This document shows positions 9,070 through 18,621 of a stretch of DNA of 64,000 nt, one piece after another (positions within the stretch are counted from its first letter, which is position 1; every line of letters starts with the position of its first letter). Both the position numbers and the translations under genes were made by a program. A model generated the notes under the pieces. That model was given only the letters and a program-made list of their open reading frames with translations. It made no database searches and was not told where the DNA came from. This DNA comes from a virus: IMG/VR virus record IMGVR_UViG_3300045051_001056, positions 1 to 64,000 of that record; one strand, given 5' to 3'.

Positions 9070-10532
9070 TTTAAACTTCTCTTAACAATCCTACAGCTCT
9101 TATTGCTGAAATTTTTTTCTATTACGGTTCTCGTAAATGTATTGGTTGGATTTATATCGATTTTAGGATTGTACTCTAAGTATTCCTTGTCTGTTGAATA
9201 GTGTCTACAAACTGCAGATGGAATCATCCACAATCTTCCTCCGCTTTGTTTTAAAGCCTTTCCCCACGCCCAATCATGTGCCTGTATGCCATCGCAGTAT
9301 GGTTTAAATGTTGGACATAAATCTTTCCAGAATATTAAGAATCCAGTTCCAGTATAATCTATTACAAATGGATCTAATGTTGGGACGTTTTCGAGATCTA
9401 CGGTTGATCTTGGATTCTCATCGTTATAAAATCCACCCACTATCTTTTGCCAATCTGGATTTCTATTGAGATATATTCCAGCAACAGCCTCTTTAACAGG
9501 ATTACCATTTGTAATATACTCGTATATGGATCTGAAACTATTTTCATTTGGAATAATATCATCCTCTCTCAGATGAACAAGTTCTCCATTGGCATTTTCA
9601 AGTATTCTATTGTACTGATCAGAAAGCAATTCACACACCTCATTTCTCCTATCTCGCTCGTCTTTCCAGTGAATTTTCTTGCCAGTTATAATTTTAATTT
9701 CAGAAAAGTGGTATCCATATTTTTCAACGACCTCTCCCAAATTTTCATCAGAATTATTTATAATAATTAATTGAGGCTTTTGCGCAACTACGCCTAAATC
9801 TTTGACAAGGATCTCCATCCATTTGTTAATAAATCCAGGAATTCTTCCAGAATAGATCAGCCCAATGGTCATGTTTACCATGTCTCTTCTTATCCTCTCA
9901 CTAAGACTTAGTAATTGCCCCTCAGATTTTTCTCTGCCTAAACTCCAACTTCCAGAATGTTGTCGATAATTGAGTACTGCCGAAGATTTTCTTGGCCTAC
10001 CAAGTCTTGACAGCCTAAGTGCTAGAGACCAATCCCACATGGTATTCACGCAAGTTTCCTGCCAGCATCCAACCTTATAAAACGCATCTCTCCAAATCAA
10101 TGCAGATGTGTTGACAAAGTTTCTATTCCAAAGAAATGACGTTCCCCAACTTTTAACTGGCCACCATGTTTCGAAATCCCCAAATGCATTGCACGGTCCA
10201 TACACGAATGGGGTGGATCTATCAAATACTTGTAAATGCCTCTCTATGTAGTCATTCGTGAGAATGTCATCTCCATCGAGAAATATAATTGCATCAGAAG
10301 TAGCATACGAAGCTCCGTCGTTCCTGGCGGCAACAACCCCCAAATGCTTATCATGTGGAACTACGATAACTTCCGGATATTTGCATGCTACATTAATGGA
10401 ACTATCATCTGAGAAATCATCTGAATAAATTATCTCCAGAGGTTTCACGGTTTGCCTAATGCAGCTCTCAATGGCTTCTGGCAAGTATTTTCCGTAATTT
10501 CTTGCAGTAATAATTACTGATACACTTATCAT
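9057..10532 (-). CDS. two-domain family 2 glycosyltransferase
   Basis: A 491-aa protein. The N-terminal GT-A domain (about 1-220) begins SVIITARNYGKYLPEAIES and has the metal-binding DGDD at 86-89 and a nucleotide-sugar pocket of the GT2 type. A second GT-A-like half (about 240-470) carries LREDDIIPNENSF and a Trp/His-rich acceptor region. No membrane segment is seen. It sits between tail-fibre and lysis genes and overlaps the upstream gene by 1 nt. It may glycosylate virion fibres or alter host surface sugars; context favours virion proteins. Confidence 0.8.
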   Translation of the reverse strand: MISVSVIITARNYGKYLPEAIESCIRQTVKPLEIIYSDDFSDDSSINVACKYPEVIVVPHDKHLGVVAARNDGASYATSDAIIFLDGDDILTNDYIERHLQVFDRSTPFVYGPCNAFGDFETWWPVKSWGTSFLWNRNFVNTSALIWRDAFYKVGCWQETCVNTMWDWSLALRLSRLGRPRKSSAVLNYRQHSGSWSLGREKSEGQLLSLSERIRRDMVNMTIGLIYSGRIPGFINKWMEILVKDLGVVAQKPQLIIINNSDENLGEVVEKYGYHFSEIKIITGKKIHWKDERDRRNEVCELLSDQYNRILENANGELVHLREDDIIPNENSFRSIYEYITNGNPVKEAVAGIYLNRNPDWQKIVGGFYNDENPRSTVDLENVPTLDPFVIDYTGTGFLIFWKDLCPTFKPYCDGIQAHDWAWGKALKQSGGRLWMIPSAVCRHYSTDKEYLEYNPKIDINPTNTFTRTVIEKNFSNKSCRIVKRSLNLAN

Positions 10533-10963
10533 TAAATGTTCGGATAATCAATGAATGTTGCGTAAACTTCTATTTCTCCCGCAGTCCAATCTTTCGGATT
10601 GGTTTCAGACAACGTAACCTTAACCGACAAATCATCCATCACTTTGGCTGGATAATATTGACCAATAGTTGTTACTCCCAATAAAACAGAATTATCTATT
10701 AACTCTATTTTGTCTATAGTTGCACTAGTAGAATAACTTACAAATGTAGCAGTATTCTTGCAGAATATATTTGCAATATATTTGCCGGCCTGCTTGCCAT
10801 CAGTATATGTAAAATCCACGGATAACGCCGATGCGCCATCATTTAAATCACCATAAGTAATGGTTCCTATCAGAATTGGATTTCCCTGGATTCTCGTAGT
10901 CAATTCGTTGATTGATCTGGATATCTGGGAACCCCTATTAGAATCTAGATAATTTAGTGGCAT
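10532..10963 (-). CDS. tail-fibre-associated protein, paralogue of 7179-7652
   Basis: A 143-aa, beta-rich protein related to 7179-7652 through its AGKYI, NTATF-SY and DWTAGEIEVYATF stretches. It has its own promoter (10980-11010) and comes directly after the long fibre gene. It is probably a small fibre or baseplate component and a possible substrate of the glycosyltransferase it overlaps. The function is inferred from context. Confidence 0.55.
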   Translation of the reverse strand: MPLNYLDSNRGSQISRSINELTTRIQGNPILIGTITYGDLNDGASALSVDFTYTDGKQAGKYIANIFCKNTATFVSYSTSATIDKIELIDNSVLLGVTTIGQYYPAKVMDDLSVKVTLSETNPKDWTAGEIEVYATFIDYPNI

Positions 10964-10979
10964 ATAAATAAAGTTTTGT

Positions 10980-11010
10980 CAAAAGTATAATTTTTTATCC
11001 ATATACGCAA
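10980..11010 (-). promoter_or_regulatory. Bacteroidota-type promoter before 10532-10963
   Basis: The minus strand has TTG, 20 bp, then TACTTTTG (TANNTTTG consensus). It lies 17 bp upstream of the start codon of the 10532-10963 gene. Confidence 0.6.
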
Positions 11011-11040
11011 TAGTAGAAAAATTTTTGTCCTATTATTGCT
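11007..11040 (-). repeat. inverted repeat after the long fibre gene
   Basis: GCAATAGTAG and CTATTATTGC form a 10-bp inverted repeat with one G/T mismatch around AAAAATTTTT. The right arm overlaps copy 2 (11033-11045) of the recurrent motif TTATTGCTAAAAT. It could be a weak terminator for the fibre transcript or an operator over the following promoter. Confidence 0.5.
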
Positions 11041-11045
11041 AAAAT

Positions 11046-14000
11046 TTATTTTGGAATTTTTGATTCAGCAATATTTAACCTACTCTCCAATTCTGCGACT
11101 TTTGCGATTAGTAGATCTATATAATTTATTACTTTGATTCCATTTTTTATCTTAACCAACTCTGGCGCATAGATCTCTACTTCCTGAGCCATCGCTCCAT
11201 ATCTTGGAACCCCTGGATTGTTTTTGAAATTAAATGAGTAGAATTTTATGTCTTTAAACTTTGATGAATTCATCTCAACTATATTCTCCTTTAACGTCAT
11301 ATCCGAAGGATAGACTGTGCTACTAAAAACTCCATCTCCGTTTACGGATGTTATATCTCCGGAGCAAGTTATTTTCCCAGTACTAGAGTTATAATCCCCA
11401 ACCTGAACAATGTCCCCGCCAAGATATGTATTGCCATTAACCATTAGTCTATTGCCGCTTCCGGGATCTACATTATAATTAATCATTGCATATCCAAGCT
11501 TACCAGTAGATGTTGTGTAACTTGAAACCGAAAGACCATTTGTTGAATCGTGAAAAAGTAGGCCAGAGCCGAATCCATTAAATTTTATGTACGGAGTTCT
11601 TGGAGTACCATTGCCCGCAGACGTAGCATCATTAGCGGTGTCATAAATATCACTATTGCCAACTATTATATCCGTTATAAATGAACTTCTACCTATCCTT
11701 AAGCCATAAGCGTTTGGGGTTCCACTAGTACTACTTAATCCAGTTATGTCTGGCCTATTGTTATTGCCACTAGAAAACGCACTCCTAGTGCATGTTAGGG
11801 AATAAAATAGCGATCCAATAGTAGATGATCCCTGAACCTTCTGATCCCAGCTTAGCCCAAGGGCAGAAATGGTCGACATGTTAATTGCATTTGCTCCAAT
11901 ATTTATATCACCCGCAAAAGTTGCATTGCCTGCTTGTGTAATTTTTAGAGCATTGATAGGCGTACCACCATTATATGTGTCTAAATTAAAAGCATTATCT
12001 GTTGACTGTCTTAATCCCCAATATCCAGAATACGAGACAAAACTATAATTTGAATTTGTATTGCCAACCGATATTGAATTAGAAGGAGAATTTGATGAGT
12101 ATAACCAAGGCGACGTAACGCTTCCTGCAAAAGTTGCGTTACCACCAACAGCTATTTTAAATCTGGAAGCACCTTGTTCAAGGATTTCCATTCCATAATC
12201 TGAATTGCCTACACCGATGCGCCAATATTCAGTATCATTGCTGGATTTCCATATAATATTCCCATCAGCATGGGTTGCGTCATTAGTGCGTTTTAAAATT
12301 ACATTACCACCAGAAGGAACATTGAGATTAACGTTGCCAGCAAAAGTTGCGTTACCTGTTGAATAATTAAGTCTAAATGGATATGTACTACTACCGTAAG
12401 AATAGACATAATAATCGCTTGTTCCATTTTCTTTACCAAATTCCCATTTTGCGGTTGCCCCTTCTCTAAGATAAAAACCAGCGACTTGAGAACTTGACGC
12501 AGCCCTAATATCAATAAAATTATGAGTTGTGCTTGTTATAGTTAATGGAGTGGTTGACGTACCTGTCAAGGTTGCGTTACCTGCACTTGTAACCGTGAAA
12601 ACATCAGAACCACCATCTAAGCCAGAAGTATTAACCCTGAATTTACCATTGCTTCCTTCTGAAATTCCAATAGCTACATCACCAGGTTTTGAAGCATGTG
12701 AATGCCCATAAAGATTTATTGCACCACCATATCCACCAGAACCACCACCTGCTTGAATAATGTATTTTCCTGCATAAGTGTTATCCGAATTGACTATATT
12801 ATAAAGCGCATTAGTTCCATTTGGAGTTATGAGATATTGTGAAACCGTTACACTCCCGGCAAAAGTTGCATTACCTAAACCATCAAGCGTCATTTTATCC
12901 CCATCATGATACCAATGCAAAATATCTGTTCCACTAAACAATCCATGATACCAATAATGTCCCCCGCCTGTACCTAATGAAATTCCAGTTTCAGATGTAT
13001 TATCCGGTCGATTTAAATATAAATATGAATTAGCTTTTGAAATATATAAATCACCTGTTAAAGTTCCTCCTGCAAGTGGTAAATGCCCTACCTGAGAATA
13101 GGAGTAGGCGGTGTTCCATTGAGTGCTATTACCTCCTGCTGCGGATATAGTAGAAACAAAACTCATAGATTTATCACTTGCTATTGTTCCAGCCAAATCA
13201 TAGCCATTAACATAAAACCTTAAATCTTTAGTACCTACACCTCCGGCAATAGAAGATTGAACCGTAACTCCATTATAAAAATCTATTTCACCTCCTCTAC
13301 TATTCCCTTTGAGATTAAGCAAGGCATAAGTATTAGAAGCAGATGGAACTATATTTAAATCTCCTGTCAAAGTACCACCGCTTAAAGGTAAATGCCCAAC
13401 CTGACTGTAAGTGTAAGCGGAGTTCCAGTTTGTGGAATTACCACCGCTTGCAGTAACAGTGCTTCCAAATTGGCCAGTACCATTAATCCACATAGAAGCA
13501 GTTTGTGCTCCTACTGATTGGTTTTGTATATATCCAGTTCCACCAGTGGCTGGAGATGCCCCTACGTCAGAATACAATAACCCATGTGCCGCGAATCCAT
13601 ATGTAGTAGGCGACAATGCTTTCATAAAATGCCCAGTAGTCAACCCAGATACTGGATGATTAGTGGTATCTACAAGATTGTGAATAGTTGGAGATACTCC
13701 AGTAAGCGCGTGAGTATGAGTATTTGTAGTTACTGAGTTTGTTGTGGCTAATGTAATAGTACTCGGCGTTCCCATATTAAGCACCTGCGTAGAAATCTGC
13801 AATCCGCTATTGGTTGCCAGAGTTACGGCATTATGCATTACTCCATAAGCCGAATTCCAATTCGCCTCCTCTGTGGTTGTAGGTATTACATACCCAGAAG
13901 TCAAACTAAATACCCCAGTAGTATTTGTATATGTCAATCCAGTGGCAGATGAACTTAATGATGTAAGATTTATCTTTCCATTGAACGTATTCCAATCTGT

Positions 14001-15821
14001 AGACGTCAAATATCCACTAAGTGAAGATGTTGCGGCCTGGGTGGCAATTGTATATTGCGCCGATGATAAATGATAATACTCCCCAAGAATACCGCCCTGA
14101 AGGCCACTCAAGGTATTGTGGGAAAATCCAACAGCAGTGCCAGAAGATTGAATAAGATTAGTACTCACTCTCTTAGGATCTGCAACCAACTTGCAGTTAC
14201 CAGTCCCTCCAGCTGCTTGATTTGTCCAGGTTAGCTGATATGCAATTACGAGTTCTGTGGAGATAAAGCCATCCAAGTTAAATGTTGCAGGATCCTCTGC
14301 TTGAGCTTGTACTAATGTGGCGAATTCAGCTCTACCTGGAATTATAAATATTGCCCACGATCCCTGAACGTTTGCAAAACACACATAGGTATTGACTAAT
14401 CTATTGTTCGTAGCGTCAGTCATTGTGCCCCCATTATCATATTGTATGGCATTATTGGCATTACCAACATTATATACAAAGGGCATATTACTTGTTTTCC
14501 AATTTCTCGTGGTCGCACCAGTTCTATATATTACATTATAGGCTAGTGTTATGCCATTTGGATCGGGGATTCCAGGGATACTATGAATAATATCTTCATC
14601 ATTTATTATAGAATTCGCTATTGCAAATGTCTTGCCTGTGTCGACACTGGAATTTAGGGTGTATCCGGTTATGGCGCCAAGGATCTGCATTTTCGTACCC
14701 TCATTAAAATGCTCATAATAGTGCATCCTTTCGTCAATAAGGACAGTATGTCTCTCTTCTCCCAAAAAATATTTCGGAGTTTGCGTATTATTCCAGAATA
14801 ATGTGGCAACAGGAATCTTGTCATCCAACAAATCCCAAGAGATTGTTGATGATATTAACGTTCCATCATTTGCATCTATATAGATAAAATACATTGTATT
14901 ATCCACCATGGGAGAGGCCACGGTTACGGTCTTACTACCAGTGATGGTTCGCCTAAATCCTTGTCGCCAATATGACCAAGTTGTGGCTGTTGGGGCTATT
15001 GTGAATAAATTAACCCCATCAAATGATATGGTGCTATCATATGGGGAAGTAAAGCCTAATCTATGTATATCTGTTGCAAAATATTGCGGAAGAAAATATG
15101 TAGAATCAAGCCCATCAAGTAAATCTGCATTCAGATTATTGACTAATGTTGTAGATCCTACGGTAAATGGCTTAGTTCCAGTTGTTGCCGTAAATGTTGG
15201 ATCCTGAACTCTAGCAAAAACTCCAGTTCCGCTACCAGTATATTCGGCAGACGTTAAATGATAATATTGTCCAGAAGATCCTCCCTGCAATCCAGACAGA
15301 CCATTGTGAAGTACTGTATCGGCATAGACCTTATCAACTAATTCATGCGGCAAATCTATGACTCTCCCGGCCTCCAAAAGAGGAATTCCATTGACAATTG
15401 TTTGAGTAGATGTTTGATCTAGGTTTAACAAGTTCTTCCATATTACATCTAACTCAACCTCGCGACTCATATCCAATGCAGACAAGTCCAGTCTTCTGTG
15501 CCTTATTGGCGCCAAAAATGGAGAACGCCCATCTCCTACAGATTTGTATATATATCCGAATTGACCTGTCTGGGGCCCATATCCAACCCCAAGACTGTCT
15601 GTTACTTCTATGTGATTAGGATTTCCCCCAACATTAATCGCTGTTATATTGTATGATACTCCTATGTAGTCTTTTAGATAATACCCAACTTGAAGGTCCA
15701 TTACTGGAGCTCCAGGCTCATTTATATCTAGTGGGGATACGGTAACCCTATATGTAGTTGGTGTTAATAATACTACATCGTTGACTATCGTAGTCCACGC
15801 AACGGTTGGAAGATATGACAT
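11046..15821 (-). CDS. long tail fibre with C-terminal S74 chaperone domain
   Basis: A 1591-aa protein and the largest gene in the window. The body has many repeated beta-modules: NATFAGSVT and NATFAGN units between about residues 1000 and 1400, and paired blocks SQVGHLPLSGGTLTGDL and SQVGHLPLAGGTLTGDL. The last ~90 residues form an intramolecular chaperone/auto-protease of peptidase family S74: SDMTLKENI with the Ser/Lys pair, then YGAMAQEVE and PELV, then a trimeric coiled coil (LLIAKVAELESRL). The domain drives trimerisation and is then cut off. It is the likely receptor-binding fibre. Confidence 0.88.
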   Translation of the reverse strand: MSYLPTVAWTTIVNDVVLLTPTTYRVTVSPLDINEPGAPVMDLQVGYYLKDYIGVSYNITAINVGGNPNHIEVTDSLGVGYGPQTGQFGYIYKSVGDGRSPFLAPIRHRRLDLSALDMSREVELDVIWKNLLNLDQTSTQTIVNGIPLLEAGRVIDLPHELVDKVYADTVLHNGLSGLQGGSSGQYYHLTSAEYTGSGTGVFARVQDPTFTATTGTKPFTVGSTTLVNNLNADLLDGLDSTYFLPQYFATDIHRLGFTSPYDSTISFDGVNLFTIAPTATTWSYWRQGFRRTITGSKTVTVASPMVDNTMYFIYIDANDGTLISSTISWDLLDDKIPVATLFWNNTQTPKYFLGEERHTVLIDERMHYYEHFNEGTKMQILGAITGYTLNSSVDTGKTFAIANSIINDEDIIHSIPGIPDPNGITLAYNVIYRTGATTRNWKTSNMPFVYNVGNANNAIQYDNGGTMTDATNNRLVNTYVCFANVQGSWAIFIIPGRAEFATLVQAQAEDPATFNLDGFISTELVIAYQLTWTNQAAGGTGNCKLVADPKRVSTNLIQSSGTAVGFSHNTLSGLQGGILGEYYHLSSAQYTIATQAATSSLSGYLTSTDWNTFNGKINLTSLSSSATGLTYTNTTGVFSLTSGYVIPTTTEEANWNSAYGVMHNAVTLATNSGLQISTQVLNMGTPSTITLATTNSVTTNTHTHALTGVSPTIHNLVDTTNHPVSGLTTGHFMKALSPTTYGFAAHGLLYSDVGASPATGGTGYIQNQSVGAQTASMWINGTGQFGSTVTASGGNSTNWNSAYTYSQVGHLPLSGGTLTGDLNIVPSASNTYALLNLKGNSRGGEIDFYNGVTVQSSIAGGVGTKDLRFYVNGYDLAGTIASDKSMSFVSTISAAGGNSTQWNTAYSYSQVGHLPLAGGTLTGDLYISKANSYLYLNRPDNTSETGISLGTGGGHYWYHGLFSGTDILHWYHDGDKMTLDGLGNATFAGSVTVSQYLITPNGTNALYNIVNSDNTYAGKYIIQAGGGSGGYGGAINLYGHSHASKPGDVAIGISEGSNGKFRVNTSGLDGGSDVFTVTSAGNATLTGTSTTPLTITSTTHNFIDIRAASSSQVAGFYLREGATAKWEFGKENGTSDYYVYSYGSSTYPFRLNYSTGNATFAGNVNLNVPSGGNVILKRTNDATHADGNIIWKSSNDTEYWRIGVGNSDYGMEILEQGASRFKIAVGGNATFAGSVTSPWLYSSNSPSNSISVGNTNSNYSFVSYSGYWGLRQSTDNAFNLDTYNGGTPINALKITQAGNATFAGDINIGANAINMSTISALGLSWDQKVQGSSTIGSLFYSLTCTRSAFSSGNNNRPDITGLSSTSGTPNAYGLRIGRSSFITDIIVGNSDIYDTANDATSAGNGTPRTPYIKFNGFGSGLLFHDSTNGLSVSSYTTSTGKLGYAMINYNVDPGSGNRLMVNGNTYLGGDIVQVGDYNSSTGKITCSGDITSVNGDGVFSSTVYPSDMTLKENIVEMNSSKFKDIKFYSFNFKNNPGVPRYGAMAQEVEIYAPELVKIKNGIKVINYIDLLIAKVAELESRLNIAESKIPK

Positions 15822-15824
15822 ATA

Positions 15825-17813
15825 TTAATCGAATACTAAATGAATTACTATTGGTTTTGACACAGTTGCGAGTGCCTCAATCCTCATATTACTTTGCGTT
15901 GGAGCGACTATCCCAGAATATGCAGCATTATTAAATAATTGCCTTTCCTCGGTTGCGCCATTCAATTCAAAAATTGTGACAAAAGATATCCTTCTAGACA
16001 AATTGTGCGTTATCTCTAAATCATTGGGATTTAACCCGTAAGCATTAAGAGTCCATCCTGCCGGATAATCCACTCCAGACGTAGCTCCCGCCACCCTGAG
16101 AGCAACTGAACCAGCATTTGGGAGGGTTATCGTATAAACAGTTTGCCTAAAGTTGTTTGCAGAAATATTACCATATACAGTAAGACTTCCGTCGCCATCT
16201 ATTGTCATCTGCTTGGTCAGTGATCCTCCCCTCATTAACCACCAATCAAATCTGCAATATTCATTATCCTGAGTGATGTCTGTCCATACGCAGTTAAATC
16301 GTCCAGATACTTTTTCTGAAAGAAGGGGGTCCACCCATCCCAATACTGGCATCAGAAAGTCTGTGGTTAGCCCGTATTCATCTGCGCCAACGGTATGAGC
16401 AGAATCTCCTCGCAAAGACAAAACAGTCCTTAGACCGGATGAAGTTGTGGTTAAATTCGCTCCCTGTATTGGTATGTTCGGAGAAAATCCAACGATCCCA
16501 TATCCGCTAACAGAATCGCTTCCTATGCCGAGAACTCCCACCCCCTGAGAATCCCCAGTTATACATACGCCCAAAGTACCATTAACAGCACTAATTGCAT
16601 CAGTTGTTAATAGTTGGGTAAATGTTTTTGCTCCGGTAACAGTTTCGGTCCCAGCTATATGCACTAAGTCTGCTGTGTCCAATCCAATATCCGATGGAGA
16701 TAATGTTCTTGTTGTATATGCTGTGGTGTGCCCAAGGGTGTTAACTATTAGAGAGGCCAACACGCTTGCCCCTGTTAGCGATAATGATATTGCCGACTGC
16801 GTTGGATGAGTGTAGGCTGCAGCTGGTGGATCGTTATAAACCACAAAGCCACTACCATCTATTGAGAGCCATTTCGATGGCGTACCCTTGGTCAGCTTTA
16901 TATTGGTCATATTAATCTCAAACAATCTATTGTTGTCATCGATCTTTATATATTCATTGTTTTGGCCGCCAGTTCCGACTATGGAACCTACCGTTATAGG
17001 AGTAGATGACGATGCGGTAAATGCTGATAATGTTGAGGATAGTGCATTGGTAAACCATTGAACAGTATTGCCAGCATCCGCCAAGGTATAGTCTCCAGTA
17101 TAACTTATAGTACTATATGTTGAAGATGAGAGCCTTGCGTTAAACGACGTGGCATTTATACCTCCATCAAGAGTTATAATATTATTTTGATAAGATGGAT
17201 ATCCTCCATTTAGACCATTGTAAAAATATGGATAGCTAGGATCTGACAATTTTTTTGTTGCATATGGAGCATACTTGGTTCCATCCCAATCAAAAGTATA
17301 ATCTAGTGGTGATGACAGTGTGGTGCTTAATATTCCACCACCATCTATTGACAGCCCATTACCAACCTTTATTCCACCCAAATTGCTACCAGAGGCGATT
17401 GGCAGGACATATGCCGCTGGAAACGTTACAGATATGGTGCCGTCGAGCGTAACATCTATATTGCTTCCAATTTTTACTCCTCCTAGCGCAAGTGTAGTAG
17501 CAGGCGCCAATGTGTATGAATATGGTGATGCGTATGTCCATTTCCCATCAGCGCCCATAACAAACAAGTCGCCGGTAGCAGCATCATCGACAGCATCATC
17601 CACATCAAGAAGGGATGGGATATTCGTATTTGCAATATATGAATTGAATATTTGTATCACCTGCTCTATCGTAACAGCAAGGCCTCCACCAGAACCGAGA
17701 GACTCAGAAGCATCTTTTGCTAAAAATATTAGCGTTGGCGGTATCTGAGAGTCCAGTTTGGTTGAGGCGTCACTATTAGGAGCAAAATCTGGAGTACTTT
17801 GACCTAACTTCAT
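15825..17813 (-). CDS. tail fibre/baseplate protein with repeats
   Basis: A 662-aa protein built of glycine-, serine- and threonine-rich beta-repeats, including the tandem ALGGVKIGSNIDVTLDG and NLGGIKVGNGLSIDGG blocks near residues 105-165. A SPSDIGL-type turn lies near residue 375. The C-terminal ~100 residues look globular. It shares fibre-type modules with the next gene and is separated from it by 3 nt. Probably a fibre base or second fibre subunit. No S74 domain is present. Confidence 0.7.
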   Translation of the reverse strand: MKLGQSTPDFAPNSDASTKLDSQIPPTLIFLAKDASESLGSGGGLAVTIEQVIQIFNSYIANTNIPSLLDVDDAVDDAATGDLFVMGADGKWTYASPYSYTLAPATTLALGGVKIGSNIDVTLDGTISVTFPAAYVLPIASGSNLGGIKVGNGLSIDGGGILSTTLSSPLDYTFDWDGTKYAPYATKKLSDPSYPYFYNGLNGGYPSYQNNIITLDGGINATSFNARLSSSTYSTISYTGDYTLADAGNTVQWFTNALSSTLSAFTASSSTPITVGSIVGTGGQNNEYIKIDDNNRLFEINMTNIKLTKGTPSKWLSIDGSGFVVYNDPPAAAYTHPTQSAISLSLTGASVLASLIVNTLGHTTAYTTRTLSPSDIGLDTADLVHIAGTETVTGAKTFTQLLTTDAISAVNGTLGVCITGDSQGVGVLGIGSDSVSGYGIVGFSPNIPIQGANLTTTSSGLRTVLSLRGDSAHTVGADEYGLTTDFLMPVLGWVDPLLSEKVSGRFNCVWTDITQDNEYCRFDWWLMRGGSLTKQMTIDGDGSLTVYGNISANNFRQTVYTITLPNAGSVALRVAGATSGVDYPAGWTLNAYGLNPNDLEITHNLSRRISFVTIFELNGATEERQLFNNAAYSGIVAPTQSNMRIEALATVSKPIVIHLVFD

Positions 17814-17823
17814 TATTAAAAAT

Positions 17824-18087
17824 TTAAGATGCAGTCCAGATGTCTGGGACCCTCTGGTATGTCAATCTATTAAACGTATATATTAATGCCCTAACCTTAT
17901 TAACGTCTAAAGGAAAATAATCATCTTCAGGCAAAACTTCTTGCAATGTTTCTATAATCATACCGATGTAGCCATCCTTGAAGTGATCATTTGAAAGATA
18001 TTGCCCTCCCTTCATTAACAATTCCCTATCTGCCACATAGTTAGAGGTTGCCTCGTCTAAAAAGGCCTGTAATTCTGTCCAAGTCAT
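17824..18087 (-). CDS. hypothetical tail-region protein
   Basis: An 87-aa acidic protein (MTWTELQAFLDEATSN...) with no recognised domain. It overlaps the upstream gene by 4 nt and is part of the portal-fibre operon. Confidence 0.55.
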   Translation of the reverse strand: MTWTELQAFLDEATSNYVADRELLMKGGQYLSNDHFKDGYIGMIIETLQEVLPEDDYFPLDVNKVRALIYTFNRLTYQRVPDIWTAS

Positions 18088-18620
18088 ACTAATTGTGCCT
18101 CAAGTCTTGTAAACATATTAATCTTGTTATATATCCCAGTGGTATTTCCACTAGCTATATCCGCGATGAGTCCTAAATACAGAATGTTTACCATACATGC
18201 AAATTTAACCTCAAGCGTATTTATTTTAAACGAATCGTTTACTGTGTTGAAACAGATTTGAGTTTTATATGCCCATGCATTATAATAAAATACCTCATCG
18301 GTAGAGTAATCCAGTGCGGTGGTGCCGGTAGTAAGTATTCTTATTGTGAGAATATCATCATCTATAATTCTGTCGGCCCCATACAAATCAGTTGCTGTAA
18401 TATCTATATACCAGTCTCCTTCTAAATCTGCCCCAACCAAGGATTTAGTGTAGGTGTCTAGCGTGCCTACGAAATTCAAATCCCCATCCTTAGTCTTGAT
18501 TGTGAGGGTGCCAGACGTTCCTGCTGCAACATATTCACTCCAATTGAGGGATGTATTATATATTCTTATTGCATGCCCAGCTAAGACGGGTGTGGTTGAA
18601 AAACTAAAAGTAATTGCCAT
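18084..18620 (-). CDS. hypothetical virion-associated protein
   Basis: A 178-aa protein, beta-rich in the N-terminal two thirds and more helical at the end. No named family is recognised. It lies 1 nt after the portal gene and is coupled to the following gene by a 4-nt overlap, so a tail or head-tail role is likely. Confidence 0.55.
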   Translation of the reverse strand: MAITFSFSTTPVLAGHAIRIYNTSLNWSEYVAAGTSGTLTIKTKDGDLNFVGTLDTYTKSLVGADLEGDWYIDITATDLYGADRIIDDDILTIRILTTGTTALDYSTDEVFYYNAWAYKTQICFNTVNDSFKINTLEVKFACMVNILYLGLIADIASGNTTGIYNKINMFTRLEAQLV

Positions 18621-18621
18621 A

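Noticed and set aside
12000-15700. Plus-strand ORFs opposite the long fibre gene
   Set aside because: They arise from the biased composition of the repeated fibre codons and have no start context or known motifs.
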